Of a DNA stretch of 35,522 bases, positions 16,866 to 24,707 are shown in pieces; the first letter of the stretch is position 1; every line of letters begins with the position of its first letter. Source of the DNA: Patescibacteria group bacterium (GTDB taxonomy: Bacteria; Patescibacteriota; Minisyncoccia; Phycocordibacterales; GWA1-40-21); assembly GCA_018968925.1 (NCBI GenBank), contig JAGWZI010000005.1, positions 1 through 35,522 of the forward strand, read 5' to 3'. The position numbers were made by a program, and so were the translations under genes. The notes under the pieces are model-generated. The model worked only from the letters and a program-made list of their open reading frames with translations. It searched no databases and was not told where the DNA came from.

Positions 16866-17654
16866 ATGGCTTCAAGCGATAATTTTAATTCCATCTTAGT
16901 CCGGTACGGAGCACAAGCCAATCTGCTCTGCTTTTTCGGCGCGCTTCACTCGAATGATCCGAAGCACCCCCAATTTAGCCTGCTGAAAAATACATGGAAT
17001 TTTTTTGAACAAGGACCTGGCAATAAGGTTGTCGTGATAGAAAGCACTCGGAATGCGCAAAATAATTTTGAAATTTTTGAAAATTTTGAAGAAGCGGTAA
17101 AACAGTGTGGCGAACCGGGAGGAATGTATGTCCTTTCGCGCACAGCCGGCATCGAAGTGATTTTTGGAGAAATTGATGCCGACGAACAGAGGAAAATGCT
17201 TTTAACGGAATTTGACGCCGAAAATGTCGCATATGCATGTCTGATGCAGAGTGCCGCTGTCTGGTTTCGTGCCAAACGAAAATTGTCATTCACTGAAGCA
17301 CTGGTAAATTATGTGAAAAAGGAAACCATGTTTTCTTCCATATACGGCTTTGAACCGACCATGGATTGGCTGTACGAAAAACACAAAGAACTTTTTGGCA
17401 ATCAGCCGATTGACGACGAAAGATTTGTCCTGTCGATCTGCGATCCTCGCAAAAAAGATACCTTGATCAATAAAATTGTTTCTAAAAGGACTGAGATTCG
17501 GAATGAACACCTTCTCGCAATCATCAATGATAATATGCATGTAGGGAGGAATATTTTTGTCATGTACGGCCGAGGCCATCTTGATATGCTGTATGATGAG
17601 TTGATAAAGTCTACCTTTGCTCATGATCCCCATATTCATAAAACTACAGAGTGA
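16866..17654 (+). CDS. TraB/ChaN-like protein (tentative)
   Basis: 262 residues; recognition is tentative. The N-terminal part has VVVIESTRNAQ, then EEAVKQCGEPGGMYVLSR and GIEVIFGE; near the C-terminus HLLAIINDNMH-GRNIFVMYGRGHLDML resembles the TraB/PrgY/ChaN pattern, in which an R-x3-hydrophobic helix precedes a GxGH motif. Members of that fold include peptide-pheromone inhibitors, haem-binding ChaN and possible metalloproteases, so no reaction can be assigned. No signal peptide or membrane segment is visible, so it should be cytoplasmic. It is AT-richer than the surrounding genes. The SAM methyltransferase gene starts inside its 3' end (32-base overlap), implying translational coupling. Confidence -1.
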   Translation: MASSDNFNSILVRYGAQANLLCFFGALHSNDPKHPQFSLLKNTWNFFEQGPGNKVVVIESTRNAQNNFEIFENFEEAVKQCGEPGGMYVLSRTAGIEVIFGEIDADEQRKMLLTEFDAENVAYACLMQSAAVWFRAKRKLSFTEALVNYVKKETMFSSIYGFEPTMDWLYEKHKELFGNQPIDDERFVLSICDPRKKDTLINKIVSKRTEIRNEHLLAIINDNMHVGRNIFVMYGRGHLDMLYDELIKSTFAHDPHIHKTTE

Positions 17655-18171
17655 GAAGCTACTTAAGCCGGCTGGTTCGATTCTTGATCTCGGCTCTGGA
17701 GCAGGGAAGTTGAGCGAACCATTTTTGAAAGCGGGGTATCACGCAACGCTGGTCGATACCGATGCGGGCGCTCTTGCAAAGGCAAAGGAGAATTTCCGGA
17801 CATATCATGCGAACAGCTTTGCTTTATTGCATGAGCCGATCGAAAAATTCGCTTTTCACGATCCATATGACGGGATTCTTGCGGTGAACGTGCTTTCATT
17901 TCAGAAAGATAAGATGGAAATCTCCCGGATTGTTCAGGACGCGTTCAGTCATGTGAAAACGGGCGGATTTTTCTACTTCACGCTGTTCGGCACGAAAGAC
18001 GATTGGGCGAACAGTCACGCTGACAGGATGAGTTTTTATGAAAAAGACGAGGCACTCTCTATTCTTGATCAGAAACCGTATTTTCTTTCCGAGGATTATG
18101 GCACAGGTTCAACGATGAAAGGGGATCTCAAAACATGGCACGTATTTCACTTGCTCTATGTGAAAGATTGA
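17623..18171 (+). CDS. Class I SAM-dependent methyltransferase
   Basis: 182 residues. Motif I ILDLGSGAGKLSEPF (about 20-34) and the acidic end of beta 2, ATLVDTDAGAL, identify a class I (Rossmann) methyltransferase; the DGILAVNVLSF segment matches motif IV and GGFFYFTLFG a later strand. The compact form without accessory domains resembles TehB/UbiE-like small-molecule methyltransferases. The substrate is unknown. ATG 17623 is chosen; a TTG codon 6 bases upstream is possible. It overlaps the preceding TraB-like gene by 32 bases. A possible small minus-strand gene begins its stop codon 3 bases further on. Confidence -1.
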   Translation: MIPIFIKLQSEKLLKPAGSILDLGSGAGKLSEPFLKAGYHATLVDTDAGALAKAKENFRTYHANSFALLHEPIEKFAFHDPYDGILAVNVLSFQKDKMEISRIVQDAFSHVKTGGFFYFTLFGTKDDWANSHADRMSFYEKDEALSILDQKPYFLSEDYGTGSTMKGDLKTWHVFHLLYVKD

Positions 18172-18173
18172 CG

Positions 18174-18326
18174 TTACAACATTTTTCCGATACCATTCCC
18201 GTCAAAGATCCATTTCTCCTCACCAGAAGTATAAGATCCAATACGATCATGATTCAAGAATAGAGATTCAAAGCCGCTTGGAAAACATCGTCGGGATTTT
18301 CCGGCGATCGGCGGCTGATTTATCAT
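18174..18326 (-). CDS. Possible 50-residue protein between methyltransferase and ABC exporter
   Basis: A minus-strand frame fills the 170-base gap. ATG 18326 has GGAG 7 bases upstream; a second in-frame ATG is at 18338. The product (MINQPPIAGKSRRCFPSGF at the start, EEKWIFDGNGIGKML at the end) has a varied, protein-like composition with an aromatic and Gly-rich tail, one Cys and no membrane segment. Codon use is ordinary. No family was recognised, and a remnant of a larger gene is possible. If real it is convergent with the methyltransferase and divergent from the exporter. Confidence -1.
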   Translation of the reverse strand: MINQPPIAGKSRRCFPSGFESLFLNHDRIGSYTSGEEKWIFDGNGIGKML

Positions 18327-18341
18327 TCGTATCTCCATTTT

Positions 18342-20126
18342 ATGCAATCAAAAGAACAGAACAGTAACATCAAGACCGGCATGCGGGCGATCATGCGCCA
18401 TGCGCGGGCATTCAAGAGGCAACTTATCTTCCTCGGCGTGTTCGGCTTCATTTCCGCGATCGCGAACGGTTCGGTGCCGTACATTACCGGCCGGTTCTTC
18501 GATTCGCTTATCGCGGTATCGAAACATGAAAACGTTATGGCGGCCGGCATGCCGCGCTGGGCGTTTTTGCTCGGCCTTTGGGCGTTGATCGAGCTTGTTG
18601 CGTACAATATAGACTGGTTTTCCGACCGTTTCCGGCGGGGAATTGACACGGACATTCATTTGAAAATCCAAGCCGACGGCTTCAAGCATCTGCTCAAGCT
18701 GCCGCTTTCGTACCACAAGAACGCGCACGTCAACGGCGACCTGCAGAAGTTGAGCTCTGCCGGATGGCGTGTTTCTTCCATTATACGGACGGTCATCAGC
18801 ATCGTGCCCCAATTTTTGAGTATTCTCATTGGCATCATTCTCGCTGCGACCATCAGCCCGTTCCTCGCCGGCATTCTGGTGCTCGGTGTTGTCCTCTATT
18901 GTTTTTTGCTCTCGAGAATTCTCAAGCCGGCGGCGGCGATGGATATGCGCGCTCACGAAGCATGGAACGGCGGCTGGGACGATGCGGCGCAAGCGGTGCA
19001 CAACGTCGAAAGCGTCAAGCAGTCGGTGGCCGAAGACTATGAAACGAAGAAAATCGACGCAAATCTGATGGGAAAAGCGTCGGCATTGTGGGCCAAGGTG
19101 GAGATGATATGGAGCAACGTCGGATTTTTCCAGCGGATGATCGTGTTTTGCGTCCAACTGCTCATCTTTTTCTTTTCTGTGAGCATGGTCGCGGCCGGTA
19201 CGCTGTCAATCGGTGATCTTATTGCGTTGAACGGCTACTCGGGAATGTTTTTCGGACCGTTTGTCATGCTCGGCTACAATTGGCAGATTATTCAAAATGG
19301 CATCGTTTCCGCCGCGAAAGCAGAAGAGATTTTCCGCGAGCCTGAAGAAACATATGCACCGAACGCATCTGTATCAAAAGACCGTCTTGCCGGCGATATC
19401 GTGTTTGATGATGTGTGCTTCAGGTACGGCGCCGGCCAGCCAGAAGTGCTTTCCCATATCGCATTTTCCGCGAAACCTGGCCAGATTATCGCGCTCGTCG
19501 GGGAATCGGGCGTGGGGAAAAGTACGCTTGTCCACCTTATTTCCGGTTATTATTTTCCGACGATTGGCCAGGTGCTCGTTGACGGAATCGCGACAAAAGA
19601 TTGGAATCTTTCGTCGCTCCGCAGGAACATCGCCGTCGTACCACAGGAAGTCGCGTTGTTCAATGACACGCTTCGCGCAAATATTGCGTACGGTTCGTTC
19701 AATGTATCCGATGCCGACATCGAACGGGTTGCGCACGACGCGCATCTCGGAGAATTCATCGATACGCTGCCGGATAAATATGCGAGCATTGTCGGCGAGC
19801 GCGGTATCAAACTTTCCGTCGGACAAAAACAGCGCGTGTCCATCGCCCGTGCGATGCTGCGCGATCCTGCCGTTCTGATCCTTGACGAGCCGACAAGCGC
19901 ACTCGATGCTCACACGGAAAAAATCATAACCGGATCGCTCGAGAAACTCATGGAAGGACGCACGACGTTCGTTATCGCCCACCGTCTGTCGACGGTTCGG
20001 ACAGCTGACATCATTATTGTGCTCGAGAAAGGACGCATCGCCGAAACGGGAACACATGCGGAACTTATCCAAAAGGGCAACGGCGTTTACCGGCGGCTGT
20101 ACGAGTACCAGATCGGTCTGCATTAG
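18342..20126 (+). CDS. ABC exporter (fused membrane and ATPase domains)
   Basis: 594 residues, the size of a half-transporter that works as a dimer. Residues ~1-330 form the six-helix type-1 exporter domain; ~355-594 form the ATPase. Visible: Walker A GESGVGKST (387-395), Q-loop VVPQEVALFND, signature LSVGQKQR (from 491), Walker B VLILDEPTSALD and the H-loop VIAHRLSTV. The signature has Val where LSGGQ has the second Gly, a tolerated but uncommon change. The family exports lipids, peptides or drugs; the substrate is unknown. TATCTC 6 bases before the ATG may be its -10 box. The M16 peptidase gene follows 47 bases later, which would fit peptide export with processing, but that is inference. 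Confidence -1.
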   Translation: MQSKEQNSNIKTGMRAIMRHARAFKRQLIFLGVFGFISAIANGSVPYITGRFFDSLIAVSKHENVMAAGMPRWAFLLGLWALIELVAYNIDWFSDRFRRGIDTDIHLKIQADGFKHLLKLPLSYHKNAHVNGDLQKLSSAGWRVSSIIRTVISIVPQFLSILIGIILAATISPFLAGILVLGVVLYCFLLSRILKPAAAMDMRAHEAWNGGWDDAAQAVHNVESVKQSVAEDYETKKIDANLMGKASALWAKVEMIWSNVGFFQRMIVFCVQLLIFFFSVSMVAAGTLSIGDLIALNGYSGMFFGPFVMLGYNWQIIQNGIVSAAKAEEIFREPEETYAPNASVSKDRLAGDIVFDDVCFRYGAGQPEVLSHIAFSAKPGQIIALVGESGVGKSTLVHLISGYYFPTIGQVLVDGIATKDWNLSSLRRNIAVVPQEVALFNDTLRANIAYGSFNVSDADIERVAHDAHLGEFIDTLPDKYASIVGERGIKLSVGQKQRVSIARAMLRDPAVLILDEPTSALDAHTEKIITGSLEKLMEGRTTFVIAHRLSTVRTADIIIVLEKGRIAETGTHAELIQKGNGVYRRLYEYQIGLH

Positions 20127-20137
20127 GTGTCGGCTGA

Positions 20138-20146
20138 TGCTATACT
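20138..20146 (+). promoter_or_regulatory. Extended -10 box of the M16 peptidase gene
   Basis: TGC-TATACT directly abuts ATG 20147, so that codon would not be transcribed; ATG 20174 is the better start, with a leader of about 20 bases. Confidence -1.
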
Positions 20147-20173
20147 ATGAGCACGGCTTATTTTACCGAACCT

Positions 20174-21445
20174 ATGCATCTCAAAAACTTCGATCCGTAT
20201 GATTTCGAGAAACACGATGTGCACGGCGTGCCGGTGTATGTGAAGAATTTGCCGTGGGCGCCGTGCATCCATGTCCGCATCGTGTTCGGGACGGGTGCGT
20301 TTGACGATCCGGCCGGCAAGGAAGGCTTGTCGCACTTTTTCGAGCATCTCGCCTTTAACGGTTCCTCGCCAAAGTTTTCAGACCGGAAAGTTATCAAGGA
20401 ATGGTCGAAGACGTACACGCTCGGTTCATGGAATGCGGCGACAAATTTTTATCAGGTTTTTTATCTGTTCAGGTGTTTGCCCGAGCATTATGAAACCGTT
20501 CTTGATGGCGTAAAAGATTTGATATTTCACAACGATCTTTCAGCGGAAGATATCGAACATGAACGCAAAGTTATTCTGCAGGAAGCATGGAAGAATTTTC
20601 AAAACGAGAAATTTCTCGAATATAGTAAAAAAGTTTCCACGATTCTTTTTCATGGACATGAACACGAGCGATTCGTTAGGCCCCTCGGTTGGCCCGACAC
20701 GATCCAAAATATATCACGGGACGATATTGTTACGTGGCACCGGGCTTATTACGGCATCGGAAATTTTTTCATCGTGCTTGCCGGAGCGGTCGAACCGTAT
20801 CATATTGAGGCGCTTGAAAAATTTCTTGACGATTTGCCAAAAGTCAGGCCGGCACACAACCAACGTACGATGGTTAGCAGGCCAAAACAGAACAGGCTTG
20901 TCAGTATCGCCGACGACATTGGCCAAATTCAGGAACAGGTAGAAATTGAGATGATGCGCATACTACCGGCGATTTCTGCCGAGAAAAATCAAATCGTTTC
21001 GTTGTTCAGTCGGTTGTTCCAGGACATCCTGCACGAACGCCTTCGGCTCGAACGAGGTCTCTGTTACAGTGTTTCTGCCGGTGTCGATCTTAGCAAAACA
21101 TATAGTACGGCATATGTAAGCGTAAAAACGGAAGAAAAGAATATCGATATTGTTGAAAAGGAAGTGCGAGCTATACTGCAAGAAATCCAGGGAAAGCAGC
21201 ATGCCGATCGTTTTGAGAAAATCAAGATTTTGTATAAAGAACAAGTGGAATCACGCGAAGACATGTCATCAGGCGTTGTTGACACTGTTCTTCGCGATAT
21301 TTCAAGGTTCGGTCGCGTCATCACCGACGCAGAAGACATCCGTCTGATCGAGCAAGCGACCTATGCGGATATCGCCGAATTTGCCCGCCATGCGTTCGAT
21401 CCTGAATACGTGTTTACCGACATTGTTCTGCCATCAAAGAAATAG
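20174..21445 (+). CDS. M16-family (inverzincin) metallopeptidase
   Basis: 423 residues, one M16 unit (N- and C-half, as in processing-peptidase subunits). The inverted zinc motif HFFEH lies at 54-58, with the downstream Glu in ERKVILQE (130-137) as the expected third ligand. The C-terminal half carries the RLRLERGLCYSVSAG segment typical of the second domain, the R/Y pair of active forms. There is no signal peptide, so the enzyme is likely cytoplasmic. M16 enzymes degrade or trim peptides. ATG 20174 is chosen because an in-frame ATG at 20147 touches the -10 box. The gene is AT-richer in its second half. The ABC exporter lies directly upstream. Whether the two act together is not shown. Confidence -1.
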   Translation: MHLKNFDPYDFEKHDVHGVPVYVKNLPWAPCIHVRIVFGTGAFDDPAGKEGLSHFFEHLAFNGSSPKFSDRKVIKEWSKTYTLGSWNAATNFYQVFYLFRCLPEHYETVLDGVKDLIFHNDLSAEDIEHERKVILQEAWKNFQNEKFLEYSKKVSTILFHGHEHERFVRPLGWPDTIQNISRDDIVTWHRAYYGIGNFFIVLAGAVEPYHIEALEKFLDDLPKVRPAHNQRTMVSRPKQNRLVSIADDIGQIQEQVEIEMMRILPAISAEKNQIVSLFSRLFQDILHERLRLERGLCYSVSAGVDLSKTYSTAYVSVKTEEKNIDIVEKEVRAILQEIQGKQHADRFEKIKILYKEQVESREDMSSGVVDTVLRDISRFGRVITDAEDIRLIEQATYADIAEFARHAFDPEYVFTDIVLPSKK

Positions 21446-21480
21446 CATTTTTATGCGAGGATTATAGTTTGCGGTACATC

Positions 21481-21509
21481 TTGACATTCAAGAGGAAGTT
21501 TTTTACAAT
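21481..21509 (+). promoter_or_regulatory. Promoter of lipoprotein B, with flanking inverted repeat
   Basis: TTGACA (21481-21486), 17-base spacer, TACAAT (21504-21509). An 8-base inverted repeat CTTGACAT (21480-21487) / ATGTCAAG (21527-21534) spans the promoter and start site and could be an operator, or chance. The leader is about 100 bases. Confidence -1.
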
Positions 21510-21615
21510 GTAATCGGATTCGGAGTATGTCAAGTCGCGTTCGCGGCGGGCAGCTTCGTCGGAATTCAAAGAAGAAATAACGAAACACCCATCACGTTCA
21601 TCCAAGGAGGATGCC

Positions 21616-22197
21616 ATGAAAAAGTTTCTCTTCGCGTTGTGCGCGATCACGGTACTCGGTGCCGGAATCACGATGACCACTGCCGGTTGCGGTTCGCCGC
21701 CGACGGCAGCGGCGCAAACGGTGCCGACGCCGACGAACACGTTTTCGTCTCCGCTCACGCCGCCGACGATCGCCAATACGGCGACTCCGTCGGCCACGCC
21801 GTCGAGTACGCCGACAGCGACCGCCACGAGTACGGCAAGCGCCACGGCGACCTCGACCGCGACGCCCACCGCCACGGCGACGCCGCAGACGTTTTATTAC
21901 GTCTTCACGACGACGGGAGGAGGGGGAATCGACATCGATTGGGAAGAATATCGCGGAGTAACCATGATCAACAGTGGTTCCAACACGATGCCATATGACC
22001 AGTCGACGGTGTATTATTATCTTCCCATAATTTCCGGGGAGACGTACAGTATCGTATTCAACGTCGACATAAACACGCCGCTTCCCGCGAGCGCGATCGT
22101 CGTCGGGTCGTTGTATCAGACGGGGGTCGGCATTCCTCTGAAAAGCATCACTATTTCGGGGACGCAGACGGGCACGCTTACGTGGACGTGGCCGTGA
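21616..22197 (+). CDS. S/T/P-rich lipoprotein B
   Basis: 193 residues. The signal peptide ends in a lipobox TAGC (Cys25), so lipid anchoring is expected. A long linker of Thr/Ala/Pro/Ser (about 30-93, TPSATPSSTPTATATST type) precedes a ~100-residue beta-like domain starting QTFYYVFTTTGGG and ending TGTLTWTWP. A strong AAGGAGG site sits 8 bases before ATG 21616. Paralogous in layout to the lipoprotein at 16110-16658: same signal-linker-domain order, similar linker (TIA-x-T-x-TPSATPSSTP) and similar ribosome-binding region; the C-terminal domains differ. It has its own promoter and terminator. Likely exposed on the surface; function unknown. Confidence -1.
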   Translation: MKKFLFALCAITVLGAGITMTTAGCGSPPTAAAQTVPTPTNTFSSPLTPPTIANTATPSATPSSTPTATATSTASATATSTATPTATATPQTFYYVFTTTGGGGIDIDWEEYRGVTMINSGSNTMPYDQSTVYYYLPIISGETYSIVFNVDINTPLPASAIVVGSLYQTGVGIPLKSITISGTQTGTLTWTWP

Positions 22198-22211
22198 AGA
22201 AGCATCATCGA

Positions 22212-22242
22212 AGCCCGGTCGGATTCTCGACCGGGCTTTTTT
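22212..22242 (+). terminator. Intrinsic terminator after lipoprotein B
   Basis: AGCCCGGTCG, loop GATTCT, CGACCGGGCT followed by TTTTT; a strong 10-base stem, 15 bases after the stop. It separates the lipoprotein from the pilus operon. Confidence -1.
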
Positions 22243-22261
22243 CTGCATCAAATCGCCGTGC

Positions 22262-22267
22262 TACAAT
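22262..22267 (+). promoter_or_regulatory. Extended -10 box of the pilus operon
   Basis: TGC-TACAAT exactly 6 bases before ATG 22274; the operon message should be leaderless. Confidence -1.
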
Positions 22268-22273
22268 AGCGGC

Positions 22274-22924
22274 ATGAATAGAGCCGTCCGTTCGGTCAAA
22301 AAAAAAGGAGGTTTCACGCTCGTCGAGCTGCTTGTCACCATTTCCATTTTCGTTGTCATTACCGGCGTCGTCCTCTTCAGCCAGAACGGTTTCAATAATA
22401 ATATCCTCTTGCAGAACCTCGCTTACGATATCTCGCTTTCTATCCGGCAGGCGCAGTATTACGGCGTTGACGTGAACGAGTCGCAGTCGGCGCCGAATTC
22501 CCAGTCCTCGTTTTCCCCGTACGGCATTTATTTTAATCTCAGCTCGAGCAATCAGAGTTACATTTTTTTCAACGATATCAGCGGACCTGCCGGCGGACCC
22601 GACGGAAAATACAATAACGGCCAGGTCACTTCATGCCCTACGGCAAATTATTCCGAATGCGTCAAGAGATACGTCGTCGGCAACGGCAATTCCATCCAGG
22701 GCATCTATGCGAGCCAAAGCGGCCAGTGCGTCGTGGGCGGTGCGCCGGCATGCGCGCAGATCACTGGTGGATTCACCATCCTCTTCAAGCGGCCGAACCC
22801 GAATGCCATCATGACGGACGACAGCGGCGCGACGTACAACTATGCCGATATCCGCGTTGCATCGCCTGCAGGCGCCACGCGCGACGTGATCGTCACCGCC
22901 ATCGGCCAGATCTACGTGCAGTAG
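22274..22924 (+). CDS. Type IV prepilin (GspH/FimT-like)
   Basis: 216 residues. The leader MNRAVRSVKKKGG is followed by FTLVELLVTISIFVV: cleavage after Gly13, Glu at +5 and a hydrophobic N-terminal helix, the class III prepilin signal. The globular part is ~170 residues with four Cys (CPTANYSEC, GQCV, PACAQ) that may form disulfides, and an ADIRVASPAGATRDV-type strand common in pseudopilins. It is first in the pilus operon and has its own leaderless -10. The leader codons contain nine A residues followed by GGAGG, a possible slippage or pausing site. It could be the major pilin or a minor one; order and size do not decide this. Confidence -1.
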   Translation: MNRAVRSVKKKGGFTLVELLVTISIFVVITGVVLFSQNGFNNNILLQNLAYDISLSIRQAQYYGVDVNESQSAPNSQSSFSPYGIYFNLSSSNQSYIFFNDISGPAGGPDGKYNNGQVTSCPTANYSECVKRYVVGNGNSIQGIYASQSGQCVVGGAPACAQITGGFTILFKRPNPNAIMTDDSGATYNYADIRVASPAGATRDVIVTAIGQIYVQ

Positions 22925-22939
22925 CGGGGTGTTTTCTGG

Positions 22940-22945
22940 TATACT
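22940..22945 (+). promoter_or_regulatory. Extended -10 box before the second pilB
   Basis: TGG-TATACT, 7 bases before ATG 22953. It allows pilB and the genes behind it to be transcribed separately from the first pilin. Confidence -1.
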
Positions 22946-22952
22946 AATGCCG

Positions 22953-24704
22953 ATGCACGTTGAGGGCAAACAACTCAAGGATTTCCTTGTCGACGCCGGG
23001 CTTGTTTCGCGCGCCGAATACGACGATCTGGAAAGCCGGATCAAGAAAGGCGCGCTCAAGGAGTCCGTGGAAAAGACGCTCGTCTCGGCGGGCAAGATCA
23101 CCGAAGACGATCTGCGCCGGGCACAGGCGTACGTTCTCGGCATTCCGTTCGTCGATCTGAAAGGCCAGAAGATAGAGCCGGCCGTGTTGTCGCTCATTCC
23201 CGAGCCGGTCGCCCGCAAGAACAACATCATCGCGTTCAAGAAGAACGAGGATTCGCTCGAAGTGGCGATGCTCGACGTGAACGATCTCGCCGCGATCGAA
23301 TTCATCCGGAAAAAAGTCGGGCAGAAGATCCTGCCGCGCCTCACCGACGCCGAATCGATCAAGAACGCGCTCCTCCAGTACCAGAAGAGCCTGAAAGCCG
23401 AGTTCGGCGACCTCATCCAGAAGGACATCCTGGCGCTCAAGCCGATGGGCGCGGGCAGCGACCTCGGCGAGGGATCGCTCAAGAAGATCGCCGAAGATCT
23501 GCCGGTCGTCCGCATCGTCGAGACGCTCTTGAAGCATGCCATCCTCCAGAACGCGTCCGACATCCACCTCGAGGTTTCGGAGGATGCGATGCTCGTGCGC
23601 TACCGCATCGACGGCATTCTCCACGACGCGATGGCCCTGCCGAAATCCGCGGCGACGTCCATCACCGCGCGCATCAAGGTGCTCGCGAACCTGAAGCTCG
23701 ACGAGAAGCGCCTGCCGCAGGACGGCCGGTTCAACATAGAATTGAACGGAGAAAAGGTCTCCTTCCGCGTTTCGATCATTCCGACGTATTTCGGCGAGAA
23801 GACGGTCATGCGCGTCCTGCGCGAGAGCGTCGGCGGCTGGTCATTGGAGTCCATGGGCTTTCACGGCGTCAATCTCGAGCGCATCCACGAAGGCATGCGC
23901 CGGGCGAACGGCATGATCCTCACGACGGGGCCTACCGGTTCCGGCAAGACGACGACGCTCTACACCATTTTGGAAATTTTGAACACGCCGAACGTCAACA
24001 TCGCGACGATCGAGGACCCGATCGAGTACCAGATGGCGCGCGTGAACCAGACGCAGGTGCGGCCGGACATCGGCTTTACATTCTCGAACGGCCTCCGCTC
24101 GCTCGTCCGCCAGGATCCGGACATCATCATGGTCGGCGAGATCCGCGACAATGAGACCGCGTCCCTCGCCGTGAACGCCGCGCTCACCGGTCACCTCGTC
24201 CTTTCGACACTCCACACCAATTCGGCCGCCGGCTGCGTGCCGCGTCTCATCGACATGAAGATCGAGCCGTTCCTCGTCGTCTCGACGATCAACGTGGTCA
24301 TGGGCCAGCGCCTTGTCCGCAAACTTGCGAAGTCGAAGGAAAAATATTTCCTCTCGAAGACCGAACTCGAATCGCTCGGCAAGATCGTCGATCTCGACCG
24401 CGTCATGCAAATCCTCAAGTCGGAGCATATCGTCGCTCCTGACGCGACATGGGAGAAGACGGCTTTCTACAAAGCCGTCGAATCCGCGGACGCGAAAGAC
24501 GGTTACGCCGGCCGCATCGGCATTCACGAGGTGATGACCATGTCATCGGCCATCCAAGATCTCGTCATGAAGGGCGCGACGTCGCAGGAGATCGAAACGC
24601 AGGCGCGCAAAGAAGGAATGATTACCATGGTCGAGGACGGCATCTTCAAGTGCGTCGAAGGACTGACCACGATCGAGGAGGTCCTCCGCGTCGTGACGGA
24701 ATAA
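22953..24704 (+). CDS. pilB: Type IV pilus assembly ATPase PilB (form without zinc cysteines)
   Basis: 583 residues from ATG 22953. The start is chosen because the -10 box at 22940-22945 excludes the in-frame ATGs at 22929 and 22947. Residues 1-~150 are an MshEN-type domain (LVDAGLVSRAEYDDL, AYVLGIPFVDL). The core has Walker A GPTGSGKTT (326-334), IATIEDPIEY, DIIMVGEIRDNE and GHLVLSTLHTN. The C-terminal insert (KLAKSKEKYFLSKTEL to KDGYAGRIGIHEVM) contains no cysteine, unlike the PilB at 2314. It drives pilus extension from the cytoplasm together with the PilC platform encoded 3 bases downstream. Confidence -1.
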   Translation: MHVEGKQLKDFLVDAGLVSRAEYDDLESRIKKGALKESVEKTLVSAGKITEDDLRRAQAYVLGIPFVDLKGQKIEPAVLSLIPEPVARKNNIIAFKKNEDSLEVAMLDVNDLAAIEFIRKKVGQKILPRLTDAESIKNALLQYQKSLKAEFGDLIQKDILALKPMGAGSDLGEGSLKKIAEDLPVVRIVETLLKHAILQNASDIHLEVSEDAMLVRYRIDGILHDAMALPKSAATSITARIKVLANLKLDEKRLPQDGRFNIELNGEKVSFRVSIIPTYFGEKTVMRVLRESVGGWSLESMGFHGVNLERIHEGMRRANGMILTTGPTGSGKTTTLYTILEILNTPNVNIATIEDPIEYQMARVNQTQVRPDIGFTFSNGLRSLVRQDPDIIMVGEIRDNETASLAVNAALTGHLVLSTLHTNSAAGCVPRLIDMKIEPFLVVSTINVVMGQRLVRKLAKSKEKYFLSKTELESLGKIVDLDRVMQILKSEHIVAPDATWEKTAFYKAVESADAKDGYAGRIGIHEVMTMSSAIQDLVMKGATSQEIETQARKEGMITMVEDGIFKCVEGLTTIEEVLRVVTE

Positions 24705-24707
24705 ATT

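Noticed and set aside
21462-21617. Minus-strand 51-codon frame as a gene
   Set aside because: It overlaps a consensus promoter, the leader and the Shine-Dalgarno of lipoprotein B and has no ribosome-binding site of its own; kept only as a note under findings.
22929-22952. Earlier starts (22929, 22947) for the second pilB
   Set aside because: The TATACT box at 22940-22945 makes transcripts start beyond both codons; ATG 22953 remains.
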